This document shows positions 9,604 to 18,615 of a stretch of DNA of 64,000 nucleotides, piece after piece. The first letter of the stretch is position 1; each line of letters starts with the position of its first letter. The stretch covers positions 46,510-110,509 of the forward strand of contig JAMPXB010000011.1 in the NCBI GenBank assembly GCA_023701435.1, written 5' to 3'. The position numbers and the translations under genes were made by a program. The notes below the pieces were generated by a model. The model saw only the letters and a list, made by a program, of their open reading frames with translations. It had not been told where the DNA came from and did not search any database. The DNA is from Bacteriovoracaceae bacterium. GTDB lineage: Bacteria; Bdellovibrionota; Bacteriovoracia; Bacteriovoracales; Bacteriovoracaceae.

Positions 9604-10566
9604 ATGAAAAAAGTAAGAGTTGCCGTTTTAGGCTACGGGCATTTAGGCAAATGGCACTGCCAGAAAGTTGATGCTCATAAAGAGATCGCCGAGTTTGTGG
9701 CCATCGTGGAAAAATTTCCTGCAGGTCAGGAAGCGGCCAAGGCCAATCATCCCAATGTCCGGATCGTCAGTGATATCAAAGAAGTGATCAATGACATTGA
9801 TGCAGCCTTCGTCGTTACTCCCACTTCAACCCATTTTGAACTGGTGAAGTACCTGCTCGAAAATAATAAGCATGTTTTTTGTGAAAAACCTGTTTGTTCC
9901 AATGACGATGAAGCGGGGAAACTCGCTGAAATCGCCAAAGGAAAAAATGTTGTGTTGCAAGTAGGACACAGTGAAAGATTCCATGAGGCTTGGGATAAAC
10001 TGCGTGAACGCATGCAGAAACTTACGCCTCCTTTTACTGTCAGAATCAACAGAGTTGCCCCTTTTAAAGGACGTGCGACCGATGTTGATGTGGTTCAGGA
10101 TCTGGCCATTCATGATCTAGACCTCATGCTTTATCTTTTTAAGCAAAAGCCCCTGGAAGTTACCGCCCGCGGACAACGCATTCGTACCAACAAATGGGAT
10201 CACGCCAATATTTATCTCTCTCTCGAAGATAAGTGTGATGCTCATATCGTTGTGGGTAGAAATAGCGTAAAAGAAATGCGCGACCTGGAAGTCATATCAC
10301 GGGAAGGGATGCTGACAATTGATCTGTTCACCAACAAGATCTACGATGCTACTAACACGACTTTTGATGATGGCTCTTTTGTAAAAGAAGAAGTCTACAG
10401 CAAGCGTGACCATCTTCTGCTGGAGCATGGCCACTTTTATAAGTCAGTGTTGGAATCGAAGCCGGCCATCATTGGCCTAAAAGATGGACTCAATGCTGTT
10501 CATCTGGTGGACTGTACTTTGAAATCCATGGAGACCCATGCTCCGGTTAAGGTAAACCTTGGCTAG
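9604..10566 (+). CDS. Gfo/Idh/MocA family NAD(P)-dependent oxidoreductase (GnnA-like)
   Basis: Sugar dehydrogenase fold. The N-terminal Rossmann motif is VLGYGHLGKWH and the family EKP motif is seen in FCEKPVCS, followed by the C-terminal substrate domain. The length is 320 residues. It begins 3 bases after lpxA and overlaps lpxB by 8, so it belongs to the lipid A operon. In Acidithiobacillus ferrooxidans a Gfo/Idh enzyme, GnnA, oxidises the 3-hydroxyl of UDP-GlcNAc for diamino lipid A; position and family suggest the same role here. That is inference, and its GnnB aminotransferase partner is not in this window. Confidence 0.8.
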   Translation: MKKVRVAVLGYGHLGKWHCQKVDAHKEIAEFVAIVEKFPAGQEAAKANHPNVRIVSDIKEVINDIDAAFVVTPTSTHFELVKYLLENNKHVFCEKPVCSNDDEAGKLAEIAKGKNVVLQVGHSERFHEAWDKLRERMQKLTPPFTVRINRVAPFKGRATDVDVVQDLAIHDLDLMLYLFKQKPLEVTARGQRIRTNKWDHANIYLSLEDKCDAHIVVGRNSVKEMRDLEVISREGMLTIDLFTNKIYDATNTTFDDGSFVKEEVYSKRDHLLLEHGHFYKSVLESKPAIIGLKDGLNAVHLVDCTLKSMETHAPVKVNLG

Positions 10567-11680
10567 TTGTTTACTCATCGCCGGTGAAAAATCGGGCGAA
10601 GAACATGCTTTGAGTTTTTTTCCTGAGCTGATAAAATTTTGCCCAGAGGTGACGTTTTATGGGGTAGGGGGAGATGAACTCAAAGACCAGGGCATGGAGC
10701 TTTTGTATCATCTTAAAGATTTTTCCAGCATGGGATTTTCTGAAGTTGTTCATAAGATTCCCTTCTATTTCAAAGCGCTGAAGAACCTGGAAAATGAAGT
10801 TGTAAAACGTGGAACGAAGACAGCAATCCTGGTAGATTTTCAGGACTTCAATCTTCGTTTAGCAGAAAGATTATCCAAGCGCGGGGTAAAAGTCCTTTAC
10901 TACGTGGCGCCTCAAGCCTGGGCCTGGAAGGCCGGTCGTGCCCAGAAATTATCAGAGGTGACCCATACCTTGTTCACGATTCTTCCTTTTGAGAAACAGT
11001 GGTTTTCTGAAAGGGGAGTAAAGCAGATCAAGTCTATCCCTCATCCTTTGATGCTGACTTATAAAGATAAACTATCCTCTATTCCAGAGAAGCCCTTTGG
11101 CTGTTGGAATGAGAAATTGAAAATTCTACTTCTTCCGGGAAGCCGCAGGTTCGAAGTTTATAATCTTTTGCCTGAATTTATTAAGGCCGTGAGAATTCTT
11201 AGAGAAACCACCCCCGTTGAAGTTCATCTGGTTAAGGTCGGTCATATTGATCCCGAGTTCTACCGTCTTTATCAAGAAGATGTGGATATCTGGTATGAGT
11301 CGCAGGACCTGACAAAGGCGATGGAGGAATGCCATCTCTCACTGGCGGCAAGCGGAACAGTAACTTTAAGCACTGGTCTTTTTGAATTGCCGACGATCGT
11401 TTGTTACAAGGCGAGCCTTCTCAATGAGTTCATCTTCTATAATTTGATCAAATATCAGGGACCAATCTCTCTTACCAATATTATTCATGAGAAAATGGTT
11501 TTTCCGGAATTGACTCAGGATCAGGTGGAACCGGCCCGGATCGCATCTATAATTAGAACTTGGACTCTGAATGAAAAGCTTTATAATGATCTAAAGTCCA
11601 CACTTCGGGATACAAAACATCTGTTATCAGGTGAAAAATTCTCTGTCCCCGAGTACATGGCCCGGATTATTAATGAATGA
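10559..11680 (+). CDS. lpxB: Lipid-A-disaccharide synthase
   Basis: Joins UDP-2,3-diacylglucosamine and lipid X to form the lipid A disaccharide at the inner membrane (GT19, GT-B fold). Recognisable segments are the N-terminal LIAGEKSGEEHA (usually ending SGD), VDFQDFNLRLA, YYVAPQAWAWKAGR and LLPGSRRFEV, with the C-terminal AASGTVTLSTGLFELPT. The length of 373 is close to the usual 380. The start is TTG at 10559 with TTAAGG upstream, overlapping the previous gene by 8 bases. It overlaps lpxK by 8 bases. Confidence 0.94.
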   Translation: MASCLLIAGEKSGEEHALSFFPELIKFCPEVTFYGVGGDELKDQGMELLYHLKDFSSMGFSEVVHKIPFYFKALKNLENEVVKRGTKTAILVDFQDFNLRLAERLSKRGVKVLYYVAPQAWAWKAGRAQKLSEVTHTLFTILPFEKQWFSERGVKQIKSIPHPLMLTYKDKLSSIPEKPFGCWNEKLKILLLPGSRRFEVYNLLPEFIKAVRILRETTPVEVHLVKVGHIDPEFYRLYQEDVDIWYESQDLTKAMEECHLSLAASGTVTLSTGLFELPTIVCYKASLLNEFIFYNLIKYQGPISLTNIIHEKMVFPELTQDQVEPARIASIIRTWTLNEKLYNDLKSTLRDTKHLLSGEKFSVPEYMARIINE

Positions 11681-12773
11681 GTCCCTCATAAAAAATAAAC
11701 TACGTTTAAAATCGTTCGTTAAGACCACGGCCTTGACTCCCTTGAGTATTATCTGGGAGTGGGTCTATCGTCTTCGTCGTTCTTTGTATGAGTATGGTGT
11801 TTTAAAAAAGCACACATTTAAGGTTCCGGTTATTTCCGTAGGAAATCTCTCCTTTGGCGGAACTGGCAAAACACCCACTATCGTGTGGCTTGCTGACTGG
11901 TTGATTGAAAAAGGTCTCACCCCGGTAGTGCTGACCAGAGGGTATAAAGGACAGCTTGAGCATTCATCTGGTCTTTTAAAATCCGGTCAGAAATTTCGTC
12001 TGAATCCTTTTGATTATGGCGATGAGCCGCTCATGATTTCCAATAAAATGAAAAAAGGGGCGGTGATTGTCGGTAAAAAACGGGCCGAGAATCTGCTCAA
12101 GTATTTTTCAGAGGTCCACCCCGACGTTGTTTTATTAGATGATGGTTTCCAGCATCTTCAAATCTTTCGCTCTTTTAATCTGGTGCTTTTTGATGCGACC
12201 ATGGCCCTTCAGCTCTACAAAGTGGCCCCCTTAGGTTATTTAAGGGAGGATCTCTCTGCTTTAAAAGATGCCGATGCAATAATCATTTCCCGTGCTGATA
12301 TGGTAACCAAGGAGAAGCTCGATAAATTAGTGAAAACAATTTCAGAGCATATTCATCACCATCCGCCGATGGCCCTGACGAGGTATCAACCTTTGGGCGT
12401 ATTTGATGTGCATGATAAATTTATTTTTTCAGTACACGACTTAAAAGGTCTAAAGGTGATCGCTGTCACGGCGATTGCGTCACCAGACTCCTTTTATCGC
12501 TATCTTGAAAGTTTTGGAGTCGAAATCACAGAAAAGGTGAGCTTTCCTGACCACTATTTCTTCTCCCCCGAAGATGTTAACGAACTTCTTATTAAGGCGT
12601 CCCAACAATCGGCCATTATTCTCTGCTCAGAAAAAGACATGGTGAAAATGAAAAGGGTATCATTAGATAGCCGAATTCTTTTTACCAAGGTCAAAGTTGA
12701 GTTTATGAGTGGGGAAAGCGAATTATTGGATGCTTTAAGCAAAGTTCTCCGCCTTGATTCCTCAGCTCAGTAA
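11673..12773 (+). CDS. lpxK: Tetraacyldisaccharide 4'-kinase
   Basis: Phosphorylates the 4'-position of the lipid A disaccharide precursor at the inner membrane. The P-loop lies in VGNLSFGGTGKTPT near residue 50 and the LpxK signature LLDDGFQHL near residue 150. The frame is open from 11631, but the ATG at 11673, in an ATGAATGA overlap with the lpxB stop, gives a protein of 366 residues and the normal N-terminus. No waaA/kdtA follows; a lipoprotein gene comes next. Confidence 0.94.
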   Translation: MNESLIKNKLRLKSFVKTTALTPLSIIWEWVYRLRRSLYEYGVLKKHTFKVPVISVGNLSFGGTGKTPTIVWLADWLIEKGLTPVVLTRGYKGQLEHSSGLLKSGQKFRLNPFDYGDEPLMISNKMKKGAVIVGKKRAENLLKYFSEVHPDVVLLDDGFQHLQIFRSFNLVLFDATMALQLYKVAPLGYLREDLSALKDADAIIISRADMVTKEKLDKLVKTISEHIHHHPPMALTRYQPLGVFDVHDKFIFSVHDLKGLKVIAVTAIASPDSFYRYLESFGVEITEKVSFPDHYFFSPEDVNELLIKASQQSAIILCSEKDMVKMKRVSLDSRILFTKVKVEFMSGESELLDALSKVLRLDSSAQ

Positions 12774-12810
12774 ACTACAATCTTATTAAGTATTTACTAA
12801 GGATATGATT

Positions 12811-13869
12811 GTGAAAATAATCTTGCTAAGTCTCTTCATCGTGGCAAGTTGCTCGTCATGGGAGCAAAAAGACTTTGAAAAAGAGTTGGATAAGCCCACT
12901 GAGGAAGCTCAACCTCAGATAATTGAAACCAAAAAAGATGAAAAGCTGCTGGAGAAATTTGAAGTTCAGCCAGTTGATGAAAAGAAGGTAGAGGCCAAGG
13001 CAAAAGCCCAGCCAAAAACAAAAGTCATCACCAAGAAAGTTATCAAAGCTGAAAATTCCAAGAAGAAAATTGTTCAAGTAACCACCGTCGTTCCGGTCAT
13101 TAAAGGACCTCCTAAGGACTACCCGCCGGAGCTTTTGGAAGTAAATGCCAAGGCCAAGAAGGTCTGGGATATCTACCGCCCCAACCATTATGTCGATCAG
13201 AAAATTTATCTGGATATCAATTACCTTGGCATGACTGTGGGTAAAATCATGGTGCTCAACAAAGGTAAGAAGATGATTGACGATAAAGAGGTCTGGCACC
13301 TTCATGCCAAGTTCAAGTCGGCTCCTTTTTACAGCAAAATTTATGAGTTAGATGATACGGTCGATACTTATGTCACGAGCGATAAATTTCTATCCATTCG
13401 CTACAGCCTGATTCAGCGTGAAACCAAACAGGACATTGATGATTTGCAGCTGCATGATCGTGATCGCTACAAAACCTTCTGGTTTTACCATCGTAAAAAA
13501 TCCGATGGAAGCGTCAAAGACAAGAAAGAGGAAAAACCGATTCCTTATTTCAGCATCGATCCTTTTTCAGTCTTATTTTTCTATCAGGGATTACCGCTTA
13601 AAGATCGGGATGTTTATGAAATCCCTATTATCAATAAAGGTAAGATCTTAATCCTTCGTTCAGTCGTTGAAGGACGGGAAAAGATCAGTACAAGTAAGGG
13701 GACCCGGAAAGCTATCCGTCTTCATGCCACTACCAAGTACACAGGAGATACGCTCAAGAGCGGGGATCTTTATTTTTGGTTCAGTGATGATGAGAAGCGT
13801 ACCCTTCTTAAGGCCCAGGCAAAAATCAAAATCGGTTCGGTGACTGCTGATATCGTGGACGGTCAATGA
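12811..13869 (+). CDS. DUF3108 domain lipoprotein
   Basis: Predicted lipoprotein: the N-terminus MKIILLSLFIVASC is a signal peptide with the lipobox ending at Cys14. A low-complexity Lys/Glu/Val-rich linker (about 25-95) follows, then a DUF3108-type beta-rich domain (about 110-350; YLGMTVGKIMVLNKG, FYHRKKSDGS, LYFWFSDDEKR). The family function is not established. GTG at 12811 is preferred over ATG at 12805 because TAAGGA at 12798-12803 would be too close to the ATG. It overlaps the next gene by 4 bases and sits at the end of the lipid A cluster, suggesting an envelope role. Confidence 0.8.
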   Translation: MKIILLSLFIVASCSSWEQKDFEKELDKPTEEAQPQIIETKKDEKLLEKFEVQPVDEKKVEAKAKAQPKTKVITKKVIKAENSKKKIVQVTTVVPVIKGPPKDYPPELLEVNAKAKKVWDIYRPNHYVDQKIYLDINYLGMTVGKIMVLNKGKKMIDDKEVWHLHAKFKSAPFYSKIYELDDTVDTYVTSDKFLSIRYSLIQRETKQDIDDLQLHDRDRYKTFWFYHRKKSDGSVKDKKEEKPIPYFSIDPFSVLFFYQGLPLKDRDVYEIPIINKGKILILRSVVEGREKISTSKGTRKAIRLHATTKYTGDTLKSGDLYFWFSDDEKRTLLKAQAKIKIGSVTADIVDGQ

Positions 13870-15041
13870 GAGAAAAAGTCCGCCTTTCCGACCTGACCGT
13901 TCTCTACGTTTGTCTTTCTGACGAATGGGGCACCATTGAACGTCGTTGCATCGCTGATGCCAGTTATTTTAGAAACATTGGTGGAACTTCCTTTATTTTA
14001 TGCCATGAAAAGTCACTAGTTGATAAAGAAGCCGAGAAAGAGGACATACCACGGCTTTATTTCCAAGATGATATATCGGGTTGGAGAACCAAGCTCAATT
14101 TCTACTTCCAGCTTCAGCATATCCTGCAAAAGCAGCAAGTAGACATTATTCATTCCTATAATCATGAAACGCTTCTTCCTTTAGGGATGATGCTTAAAGG
14201 GATGCCCCATATTCCGATGGTGTTCACTTTCAATGAAAATATTCCCTGGAAGAAAAAGAATCTTCTCGATAAATGGTTTATCTCAAGAACTGATTCCATC
14301 TTCACATTTTCTCCCAATATCCGGGAGCTTGCTGCCGAGATCTTTCCGGTCAGTCCGAGAAAAATTCATGTCACCGGAGCAGGGATAGATTTTCCGGCCA
14401 AGATCATTCGCTCTGTTCATGCTGATGAAAAGAGAAAGATCATGACCTTTATTCCCAGAAACGAAGACGATCTTAAAAATCTGCGATTATTTGTAGATGC
14501 GATCCCTCCTTTGCTTCATCATTTGAACTCTTTAGGATTTCATCAGCGTCTCATTTTCACTTTTTTGACCGATATCTCCTGGTACACTCATCAGATTTAT
14601 GACGAAATCAAACGCATGATTCTTGAGCGCCACCTGGAAATGCACATTAGCTTTGAAACAAGACCACTTGCCTCGGCCAGTTTTCAGGACTGTGATATCT
14701 TCGTGGGCCTGCCCATGGGGGAGCTTTTTTCGGACCAGGACCTTTATGCCCTGGTAACCCAGACTCCGGTTCTTTTGCCCCGGACTTCTACCCGTCAACA
14801 CCTGGTTAAGCAGGGGAAGTTTGGAGAAACCTACCATCCTGAGGATGGCAGAGAACTAAAAGACAAGCTGGCGAAGATTCTTCTCAATTATCCTCAATAC
14901 TTAGAAGAGCTTAACGGGGTGGAGTTAGATCTTCAGGAGCAGCACCATTTTGAACGATATGCCGAAGAGCTTTATGCCCACTATGAAAAACTTTACACAC
15001 AGCGCCTCCGCTATACCCAGAAGCAAAAAAGATTAGCGTAA
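13866..15041 (+). CDS. Glycosyltransferase-like protein (GT-B, GT4-like)
   Basis: Probable GT-B glycosyltransferase. The N-terminal half resembles the acceptor domain of GT4 enzymes (DIIHSYNHETLLPLGMML, VFTFNENIPW, RTDSIFTFSPNIRELA, KIHVTGAGIDF). The C-terminal half is weaker and the usual E-x7-E donor motif is not obvious, so activity is uncertain. The length is 391 residues. It begins with an ATGA overlap with the DUF3108 lipoprotein. Placement after lpxK suggests a lipopolysaccharide-related role; the sugar and acceptor cannot be deduced. Confidence 0.7.
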   Translation: MREKVRLSDLTVLYVCLSDEWGTIERRCIADASYFRNIGGTSFILCHEKSLVDKEAEKEDIPRLYFQDDISGWRTKLNFYFQLQHILQKQQVDIIHSYNHETLLPLGMMLKGMPHIPMVFTFNENIPWKKKNLLDKWFISRTDSIFTFSPNIRELAAEIFPVSPRKIHVTGAGIDFPAKIIRSVHADEKRKIMTFIPRNEDDLKNLRLFVDAIPPLLHHLNSLGFHQRLIFTFLTDISWYTHQIYDEIKRMILERHLEMHISFETRPLASASFQDCDIFVGLPMGELFSDQDLYALVTQTPVLLPRTSTRQHLVKQGKFGETYHPEDGRELKDKLAKILLNYPQYLEELNGVELDLQEQHHFERYAEELYAHYEKLYTQRLRYTQKQKRLA

Positions 15042-15086
15042 TCGACCAGAATCATTTATAACAAACGTTCTCCAGTAGGAGAATTA

Positions 15087-16856
15087 ATGTCTAAAAAGGG
15101 GGGCTATATTATGGCCACCACAAAAACTGCATCTGCCTCTAAACCTAACTTTGAAATCCCAGCTTGGATCAAAGGGTTCGACTTCGAAATGGGAGACGTT
15201 CCAGAACAAAAAGCTAAAACTGAATTCGGAGATCTAATCAACTCTGCATCTGCAAAGAATTTCGCTGAAGGCGAAGTCTTTATGGGTAAAGTTGTTGCTA
15301 TGAATGATGAATTCGTAACTGTCGACATCGGCTACAAGCAAGAAGGTCTTGTACTCGCTCGTGAATTCCGTAACTACGACGGAACCATGAAAGTGAAAGT
15401 CGGTGACGAAATCCAAGTTTACCTTGAGAAGCTTGAGTCTACTATGGGGAACCTCGTTCTCTCTAAAGACAAAGCAGAAATTCTTAAGGCTTGGGATAAG
15501 ATCTCTGAAGCTTGCGAAAAAGGTGAACCTGTTGAAGGTACTGTTATCGCTAAAGTTAAAGGCGGTCTTTCTGTTGATATCGGTGTTAAAGCGTTCCTTC
15601 CTGGTTCGCAAATTGACATCCGTCCAGTTAAGAACCTTGATAAGTACATTGGTAAAACAATGGAATTCAAAGTTATTAAATTCAACAAGAAACGTGGAAA
15701 TATTGTCCTTTCTCGTCGTGCAATCCTAGCTGAAGAGCGTGGAAAAATGAGAGATGAGACACTTACTCAGATTCAAGAAGGCATGATCGTGAAAGGTATT
15801 GTGAAGAACATTACTGATTACGGTGCGTTCATTGATCTTGGTGGTGTTGATGGACTTCTTCACATCACAGATATGTCTTGGGGCCGCGTGAAGCATCCTT
15901 CTAACCTTCTTAATGTTGGTGACGAAGTTGATGTTAAGATCCTTAAGTATGACGCTTCTAAAGAGCGCGTATCTCTAGGTCTTAAGCAAGTTCAAGCTAA
16001 TCCTTGGGAATCTGCTAAAGATAAATATATGCCAGGTTCAAAAGTTTCTGGAGAAATCGTATCTGTTAAAGACTACGGTATCTTCGTTGAGCTTTCTGAC
16101 GGTATCGAAGGTTTGATCCACGTTTCAGAAATGAGCTGGACAAACAAAAAAGCTGCTAACAAGACTTATAACGTAGGCGAAAAAGTTGAAGCTGTAGTTC
16201 TTGAAGTAGACGTTGAAAACAAGCGTATTTCTCTAGGCCTTAAGCAGCTTATGCCGAACCCTTGGGATGATCTTGTTAACAAATACCCAACAGGTAAAAC
16301 TGTTGAAGGTACAGTTAAGGCCATCGTAGATTTCGGTCTATTCCTTGACCTTGGCGAAGAAGTAGACGCTCTTATCCACGTATCTGATATTTCTTGGACA
16401 AAGAAAAACGTGAACCCTGCTGAAGAGTTCAAAGTTGGCCAGAAAGTAAAAGCTGCTGTGGTAACTGTTGATGCTGAAAACCAAAAGTTCTGCCTAGGCC
16501 TTAAACAGCTTGAGGAAGATCCTTGGAAGAAGATCGAAGAGCGTATGCCTGTTGGTTCAGTAGTTGAAGGCGAAGCTGTTCGTATCACTGAGTTCGGCGT
16601 TTTCGTTGAGCTTGAGACTGGTATCGAAGGTCTAGTTCACATCTCTGAAATCTCTGAAGAGCGCGTAGAGAAGCCGTCTGACAAAGTTGCTAAAGGTGAC
16701 AAAGTTAAGGCAATCGTTATCTCTATCGATAAAGCTGCTAAGAAGATCGCCCTTTCTATGAAAGCGGTTGCTTCTGGCGAGTATAAGTCGAACTACAAGC
16801 ACGAAGTGGCCCAGCCATCTACGCTTGCAGACAAGCTTAAAGGCTTCAAAGTTTAA
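15087..16856 (+). CDS. rpsA: 30S ribosomal protein S1
   Basis: RNA-binding ribosomal protein that helps mRNAs dock on the 30S subunit. Six S1 repeats are visible, at about residues 40-105, 128-192, 215-282, 300-370, 387-457 and 474-543; repeats 3-6 carry the typical (Y/F)G(A/I/L/V)F(I/V/L) core. The length of 589 is in the usual range. Start could be ATG 15087 (AGGAG at 15077-15081) or ATG 15111 (G-run at 15098-15103). Codon use is markedly more uniform than in its neighbours, as expected for a highly expressed gene. A strong terminator follows. Confidence 0.97.
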   Translation: MSKKGGYIMATTKTASASKPNFEIPAWIKGFDFEMGDVPEQKAKTEFGDLINSASAKNFAEGEVFMGKVVAMNDEFVTVDIGYKQEGLVLAREFRNYDGTMKVKVGDEIQVYLEKLESTMGNLVLSKDKAEILKAWDKISEACEKGEPVEGTVIAKVKGGLSVDIGVKAFLPGSQIDIRPVKNLDKYIGKTMEFKVIKFNKKRGNIVLSRRAILAEERGKMRDETLTQIQEGMIVKGIVKNITDYGAFIDLGGVDGLLHITDMSWGRVKHPSNLLNVGDEVDVKILKYDASKERVSLGLKQVQANPWESAKDKYMPGSKVSGEIVSVKDYGIFVELSDGIEGLIHVSEMSWTNKKAANKTYNVGEKVEAVVLEVDVENKRISLGLKQLMPNPWDDLVNKYPTGKTVEGTVKAIVDFGLFLDLGEEVDALIHVSDISWTKKNVNPAEEFKVGQKVKAAVVTVDAENQKFCLGLKQLEEDPWKKIEERMPVGSVVEGEAVRITEFGVFVELETGIEGLVHISEISEERVEKPSDKVAKGDKVKAIVISIDKAAKKIALSMKAVASGEYKSNYKHEVAQPSTLADKLKGFKV

Positions 16857-16900
16857 TTAAACTTTAAAAAATTCACATCCCGTTATTTATGGATGATCAG

Positions 16901-16929
16901 GGCCCGCAGAAATGCGGGCCTTTTTTTTT
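16901..16929 (+). terminator. Rho-independent terminator after rpsA
   Basis: Perfect 8-bp stem GGCCCGCA / TGCGGGCC with a GAAA tetraloop, then nine T residues. It lies 45 bases after the rpsA stop and closes the long envelope/translation gene train. Confidence 0.95.
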
Positions 16930-17077
16930 GAATATGCCATAGTTCTGATATGAATATCTAATTCTCTCCTCAAATTTCCCTTCAAACATTTATTTTTTAC
17001 ACCTAACCGGAGTTCGTATCATGCGCATTTCTCCCTTGCACACGTAATTCATATTCATTATGCACACAGGGATTATT

Positions 17078-17248
17078 ATGCTTTGGAAATTCATAAGGAT
17101 TCTCCTCCTTGCTCCTGTGACATTGGAAAGAGAAAAAGAAGAAAGAAAACGGCAAGCAAAGAGAAAGCGAGCCAAGAAGAGATATGGTAAACGCCTCATG
17201 CTCAGATTGTTCATCGAGGGTATAAAAGTACCAAGCCTCGTGACTTAA
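17078..17248 (+). CDS. Possible small basic protein, unknown
   Basis: Open frame of 56 residues from ATG 17078, with AGGGA five bases upstream. It has a short hydrophobic N-terminus (MLWKFIRILLLAPV) followed by a strongly basic Arg/Lys/Glu-rich stretch (about 18-42). It ends convergently with the HTTM gene, sharing its stop region. No family is recognised. The 388-base space between rpsA and the HTTM gene otherwise holds only the rpsA terminator. Composition and context allow a real membrane-associated or nucleic-acid-binding microprotein, but chance cannot be excluded. Confidence 0.35.
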   Translation: MLWKFIRILLLAPVTLEREKEERKRQAKRKRAKKRYGKRLMLRLFIEGIKVPSLVT

Positions 17249-18555
17249 GGTTTTCGAGTCATCATAAACTCAGGCAAATGTATCGAAGTCGGTAGGGGTA
17301 GTACCCACTTATAGGGCATGATACTTCTGACCTCTTGGGCGAGATCAGTTTCTGTTTTGATCATTTCTTGTTCCACTCTTCCATTAAGACTGACACGAGA
17401 GCTGGCATAAACTGATACTGGTCCATCCAGTTTCTTCTGATAATGGTCCCGCAGGTAATGAGCGAATTGCAGGATTAAATCTGGCTTTCCGATAATATCT
17501 TTAAACTGACGATCAGTGAGATATTCACGAGGATCAATCGTAAAGTACTTGTGGTTTGTTTTATCTAAAATGGAGAAGGATAAAATTCCTTGTTTATGTC
17601 TGAGCATCATTCTCCATGAAAACATGTGGCCCTCTTCCGTCCAGCTGACTGTTCCGGGATAGAGCCAATGGCGTAAAGGCAGGGACAAGTGAAGAACTCC
17701 ATAGATCATGAGGGCCAGCACAACAAAACTTCTGGGTCTTACTTCTGGTGTGGCCTGGACAGGCGGTGGAAAGTACTGAGCAGCAAAAGGGATTTTACGC
17801 GGCCAGGAGGGATCAAAAAACATACTGGTCAGAAGGAGTGAGAACCAGGGGAAGGTCGCAAGACCAAACATCAAAACATTTGAAAGATGAAAAATAAGAG
17901 AAAGGATCATGCCCATTAATCTGGTGGGACGAAAAATCAATAAAGGTATTATCAAGAGATCAAACAGCAGCCCCCCATAGCTAAAAAAAAGAGGGGCCCA
18001 TTCCTGGGAGTAGATGAAGCCTAAGGGGAAATGTTCCCGGTGACCGAGAAAAATATTCATCGGGCGTCCACTCAGCCAATCGGTATTAAGCTTGGCGATA
18101 CCACCAAAGAAATAGGCGAGGCCCATATGAAAAAGAATCACATAAAGCATCCAGGCAGGTTTCGTACTTTCTTTTTTATCCAGCGGCAAAATCATCATCC
18201 AAAAACTAATGAGGCAATACAGATAAGCGTGATTGATGTACTCGCTCTGCTCCATTAAAAAGAGCAGGGTATAACCCAGGAACAGTACCACCGATGAAAT
18301 GCGATATTGAATATTGAAGGCCACACCCAGCCCCCCCAAGATGGTCAACCCATAATGCAAAACCATCCCCCAATAAGGCCAGGGTTTGATCCAATCAAAG
18401 AAGAGATAGGAGAAGTGAAAGCTTGGGGCGGTGTATTCATGAAATTTACCAATGAAGAGACCATTGATTAATTCCTGCGCTATGAGGATCCCGGCGAAGA
18501 ACCTGAAGTAGATAAAAATGGCGCTATCTATCGGACGATAAAGTGTTTTTACCAT
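17245..18555 (-). CDS. HTTM / vitamin K-dependent gamma-carboxylase-like membrane protein
   Basis: Integral membrane protein of 436 residues with several N-terminal helices (about 10-270) and a C-terminal periplasmic or luminal-type domain. It matches the HTTM (horizontally transferred transmembrane) family related to animal vitamin K-dependent gamma-glutamyl carboxylase. The segment GGIAKLNTDWLSGRPM (Lys155) corresponds to the human GGCX segment containing Lys218, the proposed catalytic base, so the catalytic lysine appears kept. Substrate in bacteria is unknown. The start ATG directly abuts a perfect inverted repeat. The upstream gene on the same strand is a frameshifted lipoprotein. Confidence 0.75.
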   Translation of the reverse strand: MVKTLYRPIDSAIFIYFRFFAGILIAQELINGLFIGKFHEYTAPSFHFSYLFFDWIKPWPYWGMVLHYGLTILGGLGVAFNIQYRISSVVLFLGYTLLFLMEQSEYINHAYLYCLISFWMMILPLDKKESTKPAWMLYVILFHMGLAYFFGGIAKLNTDWLSGRPMNIFLGHREHFPLGFIYSQEWAPLFFSYGGLLFDLLIIPLLIFRPTRLMGMILSLIFHLSNVLMFGLATFPWFSLLLTSMFFDPSWPRKIPFAAQYFPPPVQATPEVRPRSFVVLALMIYGVLHLSLPLRHWLYPGTVSWTEEGHMFSWRMMLRHKQGILSFSILDKTNHKYFTIDPREYLTDRQFKDIIGKPDLILQFAHYLRDHYQKKLDGPVSVYASSRVSLNGRVEQEMIKTETDLAQEVRSIMPYKWVLPLPTSIHLPEFMMTRKP

Positions 18556-18595
18556 GTCTTTCTTTTAACCAATCTTTAAGGTTAAAAGAAAGACA
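18555..18595 (-). promoter_or_regulatory. Perfect 16-bp hairpin covering the HTTM gene start
   Basis: On the - strand, GTCTTTCTTTTAACC pairs perfectly with GGTTAAAAGAAAGAC around a 9-base loop, with one more T-A pair that uses the A of the HTTM start codon. The 3' arm holds the only purine-rich ribosome-binding candidate (AAAGAAAG). No T-run follows, so it is not a canonical terminator for the lipoprotein gene 21 bases upstream; it could block or gate translation of the HTTM gene. Confidence 0.7.
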
Positions 18596-18615
18596 CAGGC
18601 GATTACTGCATTAAA

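Noticed and set aside
12856..13305. 149-residue antisense frame inside the DUF3108 lipoprotein gene
   Set aside because: It is the mirror of a Lys/Glu/Val-rich linker, has Leu/Phe-rich low-complexity product and no ribosome-binding site.
16990..17214. 74-residue frame on the - strand between rpsA and the HTTM gene
   Set aside because: No start signal and no recognisable product; the + strand frame there is the better candidate.
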